From Sipunculus nudus (taxonomy: Eukaryota; Annelida; Sipuncula; Golfingiida; Sipunculidae), in NCBI GenBank assembly GCA_026874595.1, contig CM049321.1, forward strand, positions 20,866,979-20,930,978: 64,000 nt of DNA, given 5' to 3'. Shown here one piece after another: positions 1 to 11,002 of the stretch; position 1 is the first letter of the stretch; each line of letters starts with the position of its first letter. The translations under genes and the position numbers were made by a program. Under the pieces are notes generated by a model, which worked only from the letters and a program-made list of their open reading frames with translations, did not search any database and had not been told where the DNA came from.

Positions 1-878
1 ATAAGCGATACAGAGTTAAAACACAGAAACACATAGAAAACAACTTAAACCTTAAACCTTAGGATGAAGGCATTATGTACTATTTTTACAAAACACTAAA
101 ATATGACTTTGCGAGTTACTGGATGAAATATAGGAAGAAAAGGAAATGAATGACTGAAATTAGCAAGAATGAAACCATTTCTCACCTGATGAATACAGAA
201 CAGAGTATAGTGAAGCGTGTGGTTTCTACAAAGTCCTATGGCAGAGTGACGGCTGAACGGACTTCTGGTCCGGCGTTTCCGCCACTCTGCACACTGTCAG
301 GTGATAGTTTGTTATTGAAGGTTTTTAAAATAATTTAAATAACATAGGCCGGACTTAGCAACAAACAAGCGGGTCGAAGACGACCTGAGCATTTTGGTCT
401 TGTGTTAAAACAACCACTCATTTTAGCAACCAGTTCTCCCTGTCTTGTCCTGGCGATGCAAGAAACACTTTTGTCCCGGCGTTGTAAGAAACAAATACCC
501 GTTACACTGTCCCCCGGTTTTTTATTGGCGTCCCGCCAATTTTAATATATCAGACATTATGTTTAAATACTTAAGTGATTTATACCAGTTCGATATATAC
601 GATGGTAGGTTGGAATATGACGATGTTTTTGACCAACATGGCATATAATTCTATGGAAGCTTATCTTAGTAAGTTTTATTTATTGAGGACTGACCATTCA
701 TTTGTTGGACATTGTATAACCTATTCTTAAATCCTACAATGTAATAACCCGGACGTAATTTGGCGGGTAATTGCCGTTGTCGCCTCGGACGAGCTAAAGG
801 TGCATTATTTACAGATGGTGCAGATTGATTTAAGCCGTGATCAGAAACATTTAAAGTGGACATCGGTTCATTGGTTTC

Positions 879-1268
879 TTAATCCGATAACACCGGATCC
901 AGTGGAATAACTGGAACGTTCTGGTCGGATGACGTTTTGGAATGAACAGAGGTATTTTCTGAGATATCAATGGGAATTACAGGGAATTCCTCTACATCGG
1001 GGCTCATTGGTATTGGTATCATATTATCATCTAATATCTCTTCATCGGGAGTTAGACATTCTTTAATGTCGGGTATTACATTATCACCTAATATCTCGTC
1101 TGGAGATAGACACTCTTGAATGTTATCAACTGGTTGTACATTATTCATTTGCGAAGCATGTTGAGGTGTAACCTGCTGAGGAACATCAGAATTCCTTTCA
1201 TTATGCTGGTTTCTGTCAGAAACACTAATAACAAGCTGTGGTTGGTCATCAAATGAGTCGTTCTTCAC
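879..1268 (-). pseudogene. Ty3 polyprotein C-terminal acidic tail (copy A)
   Basis: Open 129-residue stretch downstream of the integrase, at the extreme C terminus of the pol polyprotein. It is Asp/Glu/Pro-rich and contains an imperfect repeat, ECLSPDEILGDN followed by ECLTPDEEILDDN. The stretch between it and the integrase C-terminal piece contains a Ser/Asp run. I know no catalytic role for such tails. Position and composition suggest a host-interaction or chromatin-tethering extension, which is inference. Copy B has the same region at about 9450-9850 but with a stop within it. Confidence 0.55.
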
Positions 1269-1357
1269 GTCACTGTCGGAGGAGTCACTGGTATCAAAGG
1301 CAGATGTAACACGTTTCCTTCTACCTGGAGAGGGAGGAAATGTGAAAGGAAGATAGT

Positions 1358-1687
1358 CTATAGGTAGGAGTAAATTGTGGTGTGCAGTTCGACAGCCGGA
1401 GAAACCACATATACGGGAATCCCTGCTTTGGGTTGTTCCCTCACCACATACACTTCTTTACCCCATTTATCTGTCAGTTTATTTCGACCAATGAGACTAA
1501 GATTACGGACGAGCACTTTATCGTCCACGGCTAAAACAATTCCGCGAAAATTGCGATCATACAGTTTCTTGTGACGTTGTTTGTTTGCTTCTGAAGCTCG
1601 TTGAGCTGTGTCATATGCGAATCTTAGCTCTTTTTTGAGATCTGAAACATACGTTTTATACGTCTTCCCTTGAGTTTGATTATCCAC
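1358..1687 (-). pseudogene. Ty3 integrase C-terminal part (copy A)
   Basis: 109 residues matching the region after the integrase catalytic core in Ty3/gypsy pol. There is a helical stretch rich in Lys, Arg and Ala (AQRASEANKQRHKKLYDR), then the small beta-barrel pattern DKVLVRN..., then LTDKWGKEVYVV and P.Y.V. The last two are the usual signature of the integrase C-terminal barrel. The catalytic core lies immediately to the right on plus (about 1690-2100) and is frame-broken. Copy B, 9916-10245, is almost identical. Confidence 0.8.
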
Positions 1688-2098
1688 TGCAATGATTGGA
1701 GTTTAGGGGTGTCGCCCAAACATCAAGAACAAAGGTGAGTACCCTGAGGCCTCGATCGTTGTGCAATTGTACGCATGCGTTAACGAACCAACATATGATT
1801 TCTAATCTTTCTTTTGTTCGCATTCAAGGTTTCCCAACATGTTTAACAAAGTTCTATTTAACCGTTCAACAAGGTTTGCTTGAGTATGTGTGGCTTTCTT
1901 AATCCCTGCTAGATGGCATAATTCTTTTATTACAGCAGATTCAGTCTGGCGACCTTGATCGCTACGGATTTGTAAGGGGAAGCCACAATGATTAATGAAC
2001 AGGTCGAATAGAATCTTGGCGGTTAGTTTGGCTTCGGTAGTTTTACATGGGACGGCTTGAGCATATCGGGTTTAGTGGTCTGTCATCACCAAGATATT

Positions 2099-2482
2099 TT
2101 ATATGCCCCCTTTAGAAGGCTCTAAACTTAAAAAGTCTATGCATAGCAGTCCCATAGGCTCGGACGATGTCATACTTGATAAGGAGGCTACTGCAGGCTG
2201 AGCTTTCCGTCTGACACATCGAGGACAGGTCTTTATATATAACTGTATATCACGAGTCATAGTGGGCCAAAAGAACCTGTCCTGTGCCAGCTGGATACTG
2301 CGATTAAGTCCTAGGTGGCCTACTTTATCATCTATTCCTGACATCGCGACTGGTCTGAGTTTAGAGGGTATTACAAGCTGAAATTGTTCTTCACCTTTGT
2401 AAACCCGCTTACGATAGGGAATGTTATCCTTCAGAACCAGAGCTTTTAATTTCCTGTGAACAAGGAGCTGATCAGCAGTCAA
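2099..2482 (-). pseudogene. Ty3 integrase N-terminal zinc-binding region (copy A)
   Basis: 127-residue segment with the integrase HHCC zinc finger: GHLGLNRSIQL, then RFFWPTM..DI..YI, then CPRCVRRKAQP. This is followed by the LCIDFLSLEP start of the catalytic core, whose first acidic residue is the D in CIDF. This is the established order for Ty3/gypsy integrases. The frame stops near 2099, so the core is interrupted. Confidence 0.85.
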
Positions 2483-2572
2483 GTTCTCCCGACGGAGTTC
2501 AACATCGTCTCGGAGACGAAGAATGAATGGTTTAAGGACTGGATCACTGAACTGTTCAGCTTCTATGTCATA

Positions 2573-2940
2573 TTAATGTGTCAAAAGCGGATTGTGGTGT
2601 AAAGCCATTATCACAGAGGAATAAGTATTTGGACCCAAACTTGGCAAAATGTCAGGGGTAACCATACCTACTTTGCATATAGCTTTAACTACATCGTTTG
2701 GAAGGTAATTTTTGCCGCGTTCGTGATCTTTTAATACACGGGACAGCCTCGATAATGCATCGGCGTGGATATTGTTTTCCTGAACAGTATTGGATATTGA
2801 AACCATAGTTAGCCAATTCTGCTACCCAGCGCTGACTAGTAGCATCTAGTCGGGCGCTGGACAGAATGTATGTAAGGGGATTTTTATCTGTGAAGACTGT
2901 TAATTTTTAACTGTAGAGGTATTCTTTAAATTTAACTGTA
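2573..2940 (-). pseudogene. Ty3 RNase H C-terminal fragment (copy A)
   Basis: The minus-strand reading contains TDKNPLTYILSSARLDAT, then a W.AELA.Y pattern and NTVQENNIHADALSRL. This is the last part of the Ty3 RNase H domain (D.NPL.Y, then the NxxADALSR motif). At least one frame change separates the two halves. To the right the sequence runs directly into the 47-bp LTR remnant, so everything upstream in the polyprotein has been deleted. Confidence 0.75.
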
Positions 2941-3003
2941 ACACACCATTTTAAGCCAAGAACACTTTTGTCCTGGCGTTGTAAGAAACAAATACCCGTT
3001 ACA

Positions 3004-3043
<40 letters not shown>

Positions 3044-3060
3044 TGTGTGTGTGTGTGTGT
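3004..3060. repeat. (TA)n-(GT)n microsatellite
   Basis: About 18 TA units followed by about 9 GT units, between the LTR end and the foldback remnant. The corresponding place in copy B (11562-11594) has a shorter TA/GT tract. The LTR element therefore sits in a TA microsatellite, which hides its target-site duplication. Confidence 0.95.
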
Positions 3061-3061
3061 C

Positions 3062-3311
3062 AGAGACATGATTGAAATCCAGGCGGATTTTAATTTCGCC
3101 TAGACGAGATTGCGATTGTGATCTCGCCTAGGCGACACTGTGATTGTAAACTTGGCTAGAGGGATTTTAAACTCGCCTAGACAAGATCACAATCGCAATC
3201 TCGCCTAGGCGAGATTAAAATCCATCATGGAGCAGGCTAGGATTTTAATCTCGCTTAGGCGAGTTTAAAATCTGTCAGGTTTCATCCAGGCAAGTTTAAA
3301 ATCTACCTGAA
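3062..3311. mobile_element. Truncated left arm of foldback element
   Basis: Sub-repeats centred on the palindrome TCGCCTAGGCGA, separated by GATTTTAAAATC-like and GCGATTGTGATC blocks. It is collinear with the left arm of the complete foldback element at 11598. Similarity to that copy stops at about 3311 (after ATCTACCTGA), so interior and right arm are absent. The same LTR-TA-GT-foldback order in both places shows the two loci are copies of one composite. Confidence 0.8.
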
Positions 3312-4795
3312 AACTGGCCTGGCTTGAAACAGTAACCAAACCAATTTTTTGCCATTTTGGTATAAAGTACACAGCAAGAAAAATTCCATTTCCATTTGTT
3401 CTTATGCCGACGGAGCTCTAACCGTTGTTACTTCATACTATCTTGTTAAACACATTCTGAAGACTAGTTTCAGACTTCCTAAAACGTCGCACATAATCTA
3501 AAACATGCACATAAAAGTGTATCTGAATCGTTCTATCCATAAAATCGACATTGTTAAAACAAGGAAATGCCAACGTGTGTCTGCCCGATAAACCTATCAT
3601 TTCAGATTGTCAAAGTTCTGAAGAAACTTACAAATACTATCTCATGAATTACAAAGGCTAACCAGTTTGTATGCCAAGGTGTATAACATGACTCATACCC
3701 GCACCTGGGATTCATGTAGCGCTACCTGCATCGACCTATCTATTTTGGGAACAAAACTGCGATTACCATAAGCAATGTATGGAGGAATCTTTGGAGTTAG
3801 TCACAGGGTTCTTCACTAATAATTAATTTTGGCTAAACTAGCCCAAATAATAGTGTGTTATAACATTAAGAATAAAATAAAAATATGCATCAACCTTGCA
3901 TAAAAAAAAACCTGATACCTATATATCAGGACTGACATCCCGAATCCTGTCCACTTTATTCCTGATCTATCCATGCTTCACCAACTAATAATGTACTCAG
4001 ATAGACCGGAATACGTTAATACAGTAATTCCGTCACATAGCTAGCGTGAAGACAGAAAAATCTATAAAAGACACCGTTTCCTCATAACCACCATTGTATT
4101 ATTAACAGCAGGCAGCCAAATAGTAGAAGACTCATCTTTAGAAAAAATGGTTTCTACAAGCAACATTTGAAATATATTAATTACGATTTTTTGTCGATCC
4201 TATGACCCTAGCACACTAGATATGACTAGTGTAGTCAATAGATGTGTGGGTTAGGCGAACAGTCAGTCAAATGTTGATACCCTGACCTGCTCTGAAAGGG
4301 GCCATGATGTTTGGTCCATTTATTACTATAACATATACCTTTTATCACTAAAAACGTACATATTGTGTTAACTCATTTATTTTTCAGCAACATTTTCAGC
4401 TAAAAAAGGAATCGCAGCTGGTTAATGTTCATCATTGCTCTGATATAAAGGGAACCTGAAAATAACTTTGTGAGTGTTTTTGCTGTAATCATTTTATAAA
4501 CTTTCTAAAAAGCAGATACATTTTTAATTTTCCTTTAACACAGAAAACATAGTGTTGTCGCAGTTTCCAATATAGTTTTCTTAACATATACACTTGAAAT
4601 ATTCCACTTTATCAAGTTCAGATCCTAATAAAAGAATAAAAATTATTTATTGGTGCCTAAACATTAAAATAACACTTTCATTATTGGAACTTTGTATTCC
4701 AGTTAGATTTAGTCAAAACAAAGTCGTATTCTATGGAGATATCATTGCACAAGATATGAAAAACAAAATAAATAAGTAATGAAATAATAGTTTAC
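3312..4795. other. Duplicated unit sequence, mostly non-coding (unit 1)
   Basis: Apart from a degenerate exon near 3640-3830, I see no gene. From about 3600 the stretch is recognisably paralogous to 48.6-49.98 kb: both contain conserved blocks such as CATGACTCA.ACC and GGGTTCTTCACT. This places the unit boundary near 3.4-3.6 kb. Confidence 0.6.
3640..3815 (-). pseudogene. Degenerate copy of putative second exon (unit 1)
   Basis: Paralogous to the 89-residue open stretch at 48594-48863. It keeps an AG acceptor followed by TGAAGAACCC and a readable ESCYTPW block. Small indels create stops (TGG TAA and others). It lies about 1 kb downstream of the signal-peptide exon at 4865-4796. That exon leaves phase 1, which this acceptor would match. 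No known domain recognised. Confidence 0.35.
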
Positions 4796-4865
4796 CTAAC
4801 ATAAATGCTTCACTCTCTGGGCACTGCAAAAAGGTAAACAGCAGCCAGACAGATATGAACCCCAT
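4796..4865 (-). CDS. Signal-peptide exon, secreted or membrane protein (unit 1)
   Basis: Reads MGFISVWLLFTFLQCPESEA plus FMLG, then a consensus donor (G|GTAAAC) in phase 1. It has a hydrophobic core, a small residue before a plausible cleavage site, and length 23 codons plus one base: the form of a first coding exon carrying a signal peptide. The frame is open further upstream to another ATG, but the hydrophobic start argues for this one. The paralogue at 50065-49996 is nearly identical apart from a stop. The rest of the gene lies at lower coordinates and looks decayed. Confidence 0.6.
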
Positions 4866-5114
4866 CTTGTCGTCTCCTTTTACTGTCAAGAAGGTGGCTT
4901 TGATATATTTCATGACACCGTGTTCTGATTCCCGCACAAGCTAGATTCCTTGCAGGAGGAGTTACTGTTTATTTCCGTCCTTTTTTATATGGTTAACTAA
5001 GCATCGTCATTGTCATAATGGTTATACGATTCCTGACAAAGGCGTAATTGTCTGTTCAGTGTTTGCATATATAAATTTAATAAACATAACAGTGGTTGTT
5101 TTATATGTCATTTA

Positions 5115-5960
5115 TGTAATTCTAGTAGGTGTTTTAGGTGAGGAGGTTATAGATGGACAAAGGGATAATAGGCTGACCGTATTTCTAACTGACTGTCCGC
5201 CTATCCCGTAGATCTGTATACCACACGAGTATTATCTAATTTAGAGTGCTAACGTTCTATGAATCAACAAAAAGTCGATTCAAATACATTTAAAATATTA
5301 CATGCTAAAACCATTTTTCTAAAGACAAGTTTTCTGTTGTTTATAGTATAATGCTGGCTATTAGAATCCAAACAAGGCAGATGACTGTCAATGGTAGAGG
5401 TGTCCTTCGTAGCCTCCCTCGCTCGCTATGTGTCTGAATTAATGCATATTCATAAACCTTTATACGTTTGAATGATTGGCGGATTAAACAATTTTGCGCA
5501 TCAGTCTGCGTGGTGAGGAGGAATCGGTTAGCCGATCGGAGGCCCAAAATATTTATATGCAAGTGCTTGATACTGTTACTTGGAAATGGGTGTTGATACG
5601 TGCAATTATATTAAAAATTATTAAGCTTGAATGTAGGGGTATTCGTTTATCAGTGCACAATTGCAATTTCATTCACGTGTATACAGCCTCAATGAGATTT
5701 AATGCTTGCTATATTCAGTAAATAGTAAATGGACATGTAAGCGCCTGAGATTAATCGATTGCTATGTGGAGTAAATAGTAGAAATGGACATATGAGCAAT
5801 GATCCACGATTTCTGGCTGCACTGCTAAAGTATCAGTATATGTGTGTCCTTTATTTACAGATAAAATAACTGAACAGTAATTTAGTATCAATTTGCTAAG
5901 AATGATTTATCCATCAAGTACTGTTACTGTTTGAATAGCTGGTTTTAACATCGCTATATA
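5115..5960. other. Unit 1 segment absent from unit 2
   Basis: Flanks align with unit 2 on both sides (..AACAGTG.TT.TTTTATA.GTCAT.. and ..ATTCACATGGAAAATAACCGCGCA..). In unit 2 the 850 bp between are replaced by a TA tract at 50281-50339. A minus-strand open stretch at 5341-5562 ends in a hydrophobic run (PLPLTVICLVWILIASIIL, then stop), which might be a membrane-anchor exon. I could not confirm a splice acceptor that fits. Confidence 0.35.
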
Positions 5961-6628
5961 TATATATTCTGTATATCCTATATTCACATGGAAAATAACC
6001 GCGCATTTCTTTGTAAGACAAACCCAATATTTTCCCGTATTATTTCTCATCGTTGTGTCATATTAGAAAATATTAACGTAAACAAAAGTAGTTTTCATTA
6101 CAGATAGAGGGCTTGAAACTTTACCTCTTAAGCAATCAGCTGTCTGTGGTTTATGGTTATATTTCAAATGCTGCCCTGGGTATATATTAGTAATAAAGTT
6201 TCCTTTTTTGCTGCAAATTGGACCCGCGTGATATTATTATTATTATGAGTGTTAGAAAAATATTGAATCATTTTTACTTATGTGATGGTGATATAACCAC
6301 AAACTTAACCGTAATGCAACATTATCTTAAGAATTAGGCTGTAGACAAGAAATTATTTCTAGGGATTTTTCATTTTCCCACCTTATCCAACATTTATGTT
6401 GTCGACGACAAAAAAAAATTACACGGCCTTCCTTAAACACCAACTGACAATTTAAACCTGCACTAATTGAGGCATGGAGTGTCTCCTGACGTGTGCGACC
6501 TCGCCCATTTTACTTCAGAGTTGGCAAAGCATTATCTGACTTTAGCAATACCCAACTTTAAATGTCTCGACTTTTGATCCCCGTCTAATTATATGTTATC
6601 AATGTGTGGTTTTCATTCAAAATAGAAA

Positions 6629-6645
6629 TATCGATCGAGGCCAAG
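6629..6645. other. Paralogous empty site of the hAT insertion
   Basis: The sequence ATATCGATCGAGGCCAAGAAAAA corresponds to the joined flanks of the hAT element at 51033-54791 (TATTGATGGGG before it, TGATGGAGGCCAAGAAAAA after it), without the element. It documents the site before insertion. Confidence 0.7.
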
Positions 6646-7320
6646 AAAAATTATTACTCCTGCCAGACCAAGCCTTATGTGCCAAATACAGCTATTCAAG
6701 ATGTATAAACTTGTCAAATTTCTGCCCGTCAAGTCAGCCCACTCCCGGGATATGTGTGCTTTTCATCCGAAATACAAGTATATAGGAACGCTTAACATGC
6801 AACAATATTGGCCGTTTGGAAGGCCGATATCTAAATTCACTCCTTGGATGTGTACACAGACCTACGCTACCAAAACAATGTTGGAGGTGGCGCCGACCGT
6901 CTTGAGTACATATAAGCTGATCCGGGATGTATGGATGGAAATACAAAATACCTGAATGTTACGTCAGACAACTCCCGATATGTCCACTTAATTAAGCTAT
7001 ACATTGTACAAGGGGCCACCAGTTTTGCGTCCGAGAAAGCTTTTCAGGATGTATAAAGTTCAGAAAAATACTTAACAAACCATGAAAACCCCAGTTGTGC
7101 AGCAGCGGTTTTATGGTACCACGTCCCTTTCTAATCCTGGCATACATGTTGAACTACATATAAATACTGAATAATATTGGACTGTTATTTAACCTGGAAA
7201 CGGGTTTGCATTATGCCAAGGCTATTTCAAATACATTTAAGGATTTTCTATTTTAACATTCACCGTGTTGGTCAATATAAACTCTAGACTCCTTGTTCTA
7301 ATATACTTTGGATATTAAAT
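6640..7320. repeat. Degenerate spacer repeats, unit 1
   Basis: Paralogous to 54.80-55.40 kb. It contains diverged repeats of a block with TTCAAGATGTATAAA / TTCAGGATGTATAAA / CCGGGATGTATGGA, and CCACCAGTTTTGCGT. Both strands are open for about 90 codons in part of it, but the two paralogues do not conserve a frame. I treat it as non-coding spacer repeat. Confidence 0.5.
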
Positions 7321-7324
7321 AAGA

Positions 7325-7545
7325 CACCCTTTTGAGGACCAAACCGCACCTCGGAGCAGGCCATGTGGTGCAAAGCTCTTCTGTGTTTGATAAACCTGAG
7401 ACCAAGAGTGTTTTACTTTTCTTCTTGCATAATTTGTTGGCGTTGAACCATTTGTTAGGGGTGGCAGTGCAGTTTACAATTACACATGTCTCTCAGGCAG
7501 GCGTTTCGTGTTGGTCTTTATCTTTCATACAAATCATACTATTAC
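7325..7545 (-). pseudogene. CTLD-b N-terminal half exon, degenerate (unit 1)
   Basis: Minus strand after a TTCAG acceptor: DCNSMICMKDKDQHETPA, a TGA stop, then ETCVIVNC, then NKWFNANKLCKKKSKTLLVS. This is the first half of a C-type-lectin-like domain (Cys, then W..A..LC...). A 1-nt shift near 7350 is needed to read the ACSEV equivalent of the CSEVWVGL core. Stop plus frameshift make it a pseudoexon. The intact paralogue is at 41236-41025. Confidence 0.65.
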
Positions 7546-7604
7546 AATCTGAACAACCTGAAATTTGTGAGAACTAAATAAATAATCTATGTGCGATCCA
7601 CGTG

Positions 7605-7606
7605 TG

Positions 7607-7632
<26 letters not shown>
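7605..7632. repeat. Poly-T tract
   Basis: About 27 T residues after GTGTG. I found no flanking target duplication, so I do not assign it to a retroelement. Confidence 0.9.
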
Positions 7633-7637
<5 letters not shown>

Positions 7638-7813
7638 TACTCTTGGTAAACATTAAAATCAGTCAAAGTGCCGACAAACTTGTACTAGTTTCAAGAAATG
7701 GGTTCTCTTTGGTATGAGATACATGAACTCAATTTTTTTTTATAGGAAAGTGTCTAGCCTTTTACTCAGATGTAACAGTCATGAACAAAGGTTGCGTATT
7801 CATAACTCTCTAC

Positions 7814-7934
7814 CTTTATTTTCACACACAAACCCTTCCCCGTCAGTCCTGCAGTCTGTTGCATTCGCCGAGAGGGACTGTAATCTCAAAGCAGCGCAGG
7901 TTCATTATTTGGTTATCAAGATCACAAAAATATA
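7814..7934 (-). pseudogene. CTLD-a C-terminal half exon (unit 1)
   Basis: Reads CAALRLQSLSANATDC, RTDGEGFVCENKG and then donor GTAGAG. It is the second half of a CTLD, with the three late cysteines and the FVCE ending typical of the fold. It matches 41511-41398 in spacing. A TGA sits just before the first Cys, so the exon as bounded here is broken at its 5' end. Confidence 0.6.
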
Positions 7935-8107
7935 CTAAGTTAATCATTTAAAGCCAAGTTTCAAACAGTAGCCCCTATGTCACTTTTGCAAATTAAAACT
8001 TGAATTCAAAGATGCAGAAAATATACTTCAGAGACTGATTATCTGGTATTTTACAGTATGTATTATGATAATAGGTTATGCACATACGTTAGATAACACA
8101 AACACAC

Positions 8108-8305
8108 TGGATTCCCTGCCATTAATCCAAGTGTCTGCATTAGTAATTTCCAGCCAAAGCTATTTAAATGACATATTGTACCTGTGCATTGCCTCCGCAA
8201 TAATTTCATCATGTTGGTCTTTGAGATGGAAAGGTAACGTAAGTTGATTATCTTGACATGTCTGAAGAGTAGAGTGATAATACATTCGTAACCGGGAACA
8301 CTTGT
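8108..8305 (-). pseudogene. CTLD-a N-terminal half exon, degenerate (unit 1)
   Basis: Minus-strand reading YYHSTLQTCQDNQLTLPF, then HDEIIAEAMHRYNMS, an in-frame TAG, LWLEITNADTWINGRES and donor GTGTGT. It corresponds to CTLD-a N at 42274-42069 (YHHARMECQ..LP.., EAMHQYNLSSLWLGLE). One stop interrupts the hydrophobic WLGL core. The microsatellite and Ty3 copy B begin just upstream, which separates this exon from its signal-peptide exon. Confidence 0.65.
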
Positions 8306-8333
8306 ATTGAAGAGAAGTACAAATGTACACCCA

Positions 8334-8340
<7 letters not shown>

Positions 8341-8384
<44 letters not shown>
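8341..8384. repeat. (TA)22 microsatellite
   Basis: Uninterrupted TA array immediately abutting the LTR terminus of Ty3 copy B. Long open frames of Ile-Tyr repeats across it are artefacts of the repeat. Confidence 0.97.
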
Positions 8385-8387
<3 letters not shown>

Positions 8388-9915
8388 ATCTTCCAGCTAC
8401 GATGCGGAGCGCAGACCGATGTTGCGGGAAGCGACCACTCTCCGAACCTCTCACAGACAAACAAGGGCAAATGGCGATAAATCCTTTAATGGTCCTGATG
8501 AAAACAGACCAGAGTTTAGTGAAACGTGAGGCTTCTACAAAGTCCATATATAACATATTACATATATTACATATAAGCGATACAGAGTTAAAACATAGAA
8601 ACACATAGAAACAACTTAAACCTTAAACCTTAGGATGAAGGCATTATGTACTATTTTTACAAAACACTAAAATATAACTTTGCAAGTTACTGGATGAAAT
8701 ATAGGAAGAAAAGGAAATGAATGACTGAAATTAGCAAGAATGAAACCATTTCTCACCTGATGAATACAGAACGTGTGGTTTCTACATAGTCCTATGGCAG
8801 AGTGACGGCTGAACGGACTTCTGGTCCGGCGTTTCCGCCACTCTGCACACTGTCAGGTGATAGTTTGTTATTGAAGGTTTTTTTAAATAATTTAAATAAC
8901 ATAGGCCGGACTTAGCAACAAACAAGCGGGTCGAAGACGACCTGAGCATTTTGGTCTTGTGTTAAAACAACCACTCATTTTAGCAACCAGTTCTCGCTGT
9001 CTTGTCCTGGCGATGCAAGAAACACTTTAGTCAACGGCGTTGTAAGAAACAAATACCCGTTACACTCTCCCCCGGTTTTTTATTGGCGTCCCGCCAATTT
9101 TAATATATCAGACATTATGTTTAAATACTAAAGTGATTTATACCAGTTCGATATATACGATGGTAGGTTGGAATATCACGATGTTTTTGACTAACATGGC
9201 ATATAATTCTATGGAAGCTTATCTTAGTAAGTTTTATTTATTGAGGACTGACCATTCATTTGTTGGACATTGTATAACCTATTCTAAAATACTACAATGT
9301 AATAACCTGGACGTAATTTGGCGGGTAATTGCCGTTGTCGCCTCGGACGGGCTAAAGGTGCATTATTTACAGATGGTGCAGATTGATTTAAGCCGTGATC
9401 AGAAACATTTAAAGTGGACATCGGTTCATTGGTTTCCTAATCCGATAACACCGGATCCAGTGGAATAACTGGAACGTTCTGGTCGGATGACGTTTGGGAA
9501 TGAACAGAGGTATTTTCTGAGATATTTATGGGAATTACAGGGAATTCCTCTACATCGGGGCTCATTTGTATTGGTATCATATTATCATCTAATATCTCTT
9601 CATCGGGAGTTAGACATTCTTGAATGTCAGGTATTACATTATCACCTAATATCTCGTCTGGAGATAGACACTGTTGAACGTTATCAACTGGTGGTACATT
9701 ATTCGTTTGCGAAGCATGTTGAGGGGTAACCTGCTGAGGAACATCTTAATTCCTTTCATTATGCTGGTTTCTGTCAGAAACACTAATAACAAGCTGTGGT
9801 TGGTCTTCAAATGAGTCGTTCTTCACGTCACTGTCGGAGGAGTCACTGGTATCAAAGGCAGATGTAACACGTTTCCTTCTACCTGGAGAGGGGGGAGATG
9901 TGAAAGGAAGATAGT

Positions 9916-10245
9916 CTATAGGTAGGAGTAAATTGTGGTGTACAGTTCGACAGCCGGAGAAACCACATATACGGGAATCCCTGCTTTGGGTTGTGCCCTC
10001 ACCACATACACTTCTTTACCCCATTTATCTGTCAGTTTATTTCGACCAATGAGACTAAGATTACGGACGAGCACTTTATCATCCACGGCTAAAACAGTTC
10101 CGCGACAATGGCGATCATAGAGTTTCTTGTGACGTTGTTTGTTTGCTTCTGAAGCTCGTTGAGCTGTGTCATATGCGAATCTTAGCTCTTTTTTGAGATC
10201 TAAAACATACGTTTTATACGTCTTCCCTTGAGTTTGATTATCCAC
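9916..10245 (-). pseudogene. Ty3 integrase C-terminal part (copy B)
   Basis: Nearly the same 109 residues as copy A, with a few substitutions (for example DRHCRG for DRNFRG). It carries the DDKVLVRN and LTDKWGKEVYVV barrel motifs. Minus-strand sequence upstream (10250-10650) still reads the catalytic core in pieces (KILFDLFINHYGFPLQIRSD, VERLNRTLLNMLG, with the Glu of the DDE triad), separated by stops and frame changes. Confidence 0.8.
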
Positions 10246-10655
10246 TGCAATGATTGGAGTTTAGGGTGTCGCCCAAACATCAAGAAAAAAGGTGAGTACC
10301 TTGAGGCCTCGATCGTTGTGCAATTGTACGCATGCGTTAACGAACCTACAAATGATTTCTAATCTTTCTTTTGTTCGCATTCAAGGTTTCCCAACATGTT
10401 TAACAAGGTTCTATTTAACCGTTCAACAGGGTTTGCTTGAGTATGTGTGGCTTTCTTAATCCCTGCTAGATGGCATAATTCTTTTATTACAGCAGATTCA
10501 AACTGGCGACCTTAATCGCTACGGATTTGTAAGGGGAAGCCATAATGATTAATGAACAGGTCGAATAGAATCTTGGCGATTGGTTTGGCTTCGGTAGTTT
10601 TACATGGGACGGCTTGAGCATATCGGGTTTAGTGGTCTGTCATCACCAAGATATT

Positions 10656-10982
10656 TTATATGCCCCCTATAGAAGGCTCTAAACTTAAAAAGTCTATGCA
10701 TAGCAGTCCCATAGGCTCGGACGATGTCATACTTGATAAGGAGGCTACTGCAGGCTGAGCTTTCCGTCTGACACATCGAGGACAGGTCTTTATATATGAC
10801 TGTATATCACGAGTCATAGTGGGCCAAAAGAACCTGTCCTGTGCCAGCTGGATACTGCGATTAAGTCCTAGGTGGCTTACTTTATCATGTATTCCTGACA
10901 TCGCGACTGGTCTGAGTATAGAGGGTATTACAAGTTGAAATTGTTCTTCACCTTTGTAAACCCGCTTACGATAGGGAATGTT
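10656..10982 (-). pseudogene. Ty3 integrase zinc-binding region (copy B)
   Basis: SHLGLNRSIQL...CPRCVRRKAQP is the HHCC finger, followed by LLCIDFLSLEPS at the start of the core. The frame is open from an internal Met at 10901. The region upstream to 10982 matches copy A but has a stop. Confidence 0.8.
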
Positions 10983-11002
10983 ATCCTTCAGAACCAGAGC
11001 TT

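Larger units (their letters stand above)
1..3003 (-). mobile_element. Ty3/gypsy LTR retrotransposon, copy A, internally deleted
   Basis: Minus-strand LTR element whose left end lies outside the window. The 3' LTR ends at 506 (plus strand ..CCCGTTACA). Directly inside it is a purine tract when read on the minus strand (AAAACCGGGGGACAG at about 507-523), the expected polypurine tract. The other LTR survives only as about 47 bp at 2957-3003, matching 460-506. Between them, reading 3' to 5' on plus, are a polyprotein tail, integrase and the end of RNase H. Gag, protease and most of reverse transcriptase are missing: the sequence jumps from the LTR stub into RNase H. Frames are broken at several points. 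Copy B shares the same deletion. Confidence 0.85.

Noticed and set aside
6677-6955. A 92-codon plus-strand open stretch and an overlapping minus-strand one
   Set aside because: The paralogue at 54.8-55.1 kb breaks both frames and the region is made of degenerate spacer repeats.
8248-8604. Long minus-strand open stretches rich in Ile-Tyr repeats (also near 36112, 38570, 40132, 46478)
   Set aside because: They run through (TA)n microsatellites and have no conserved flanks; they are repeat artefacts.
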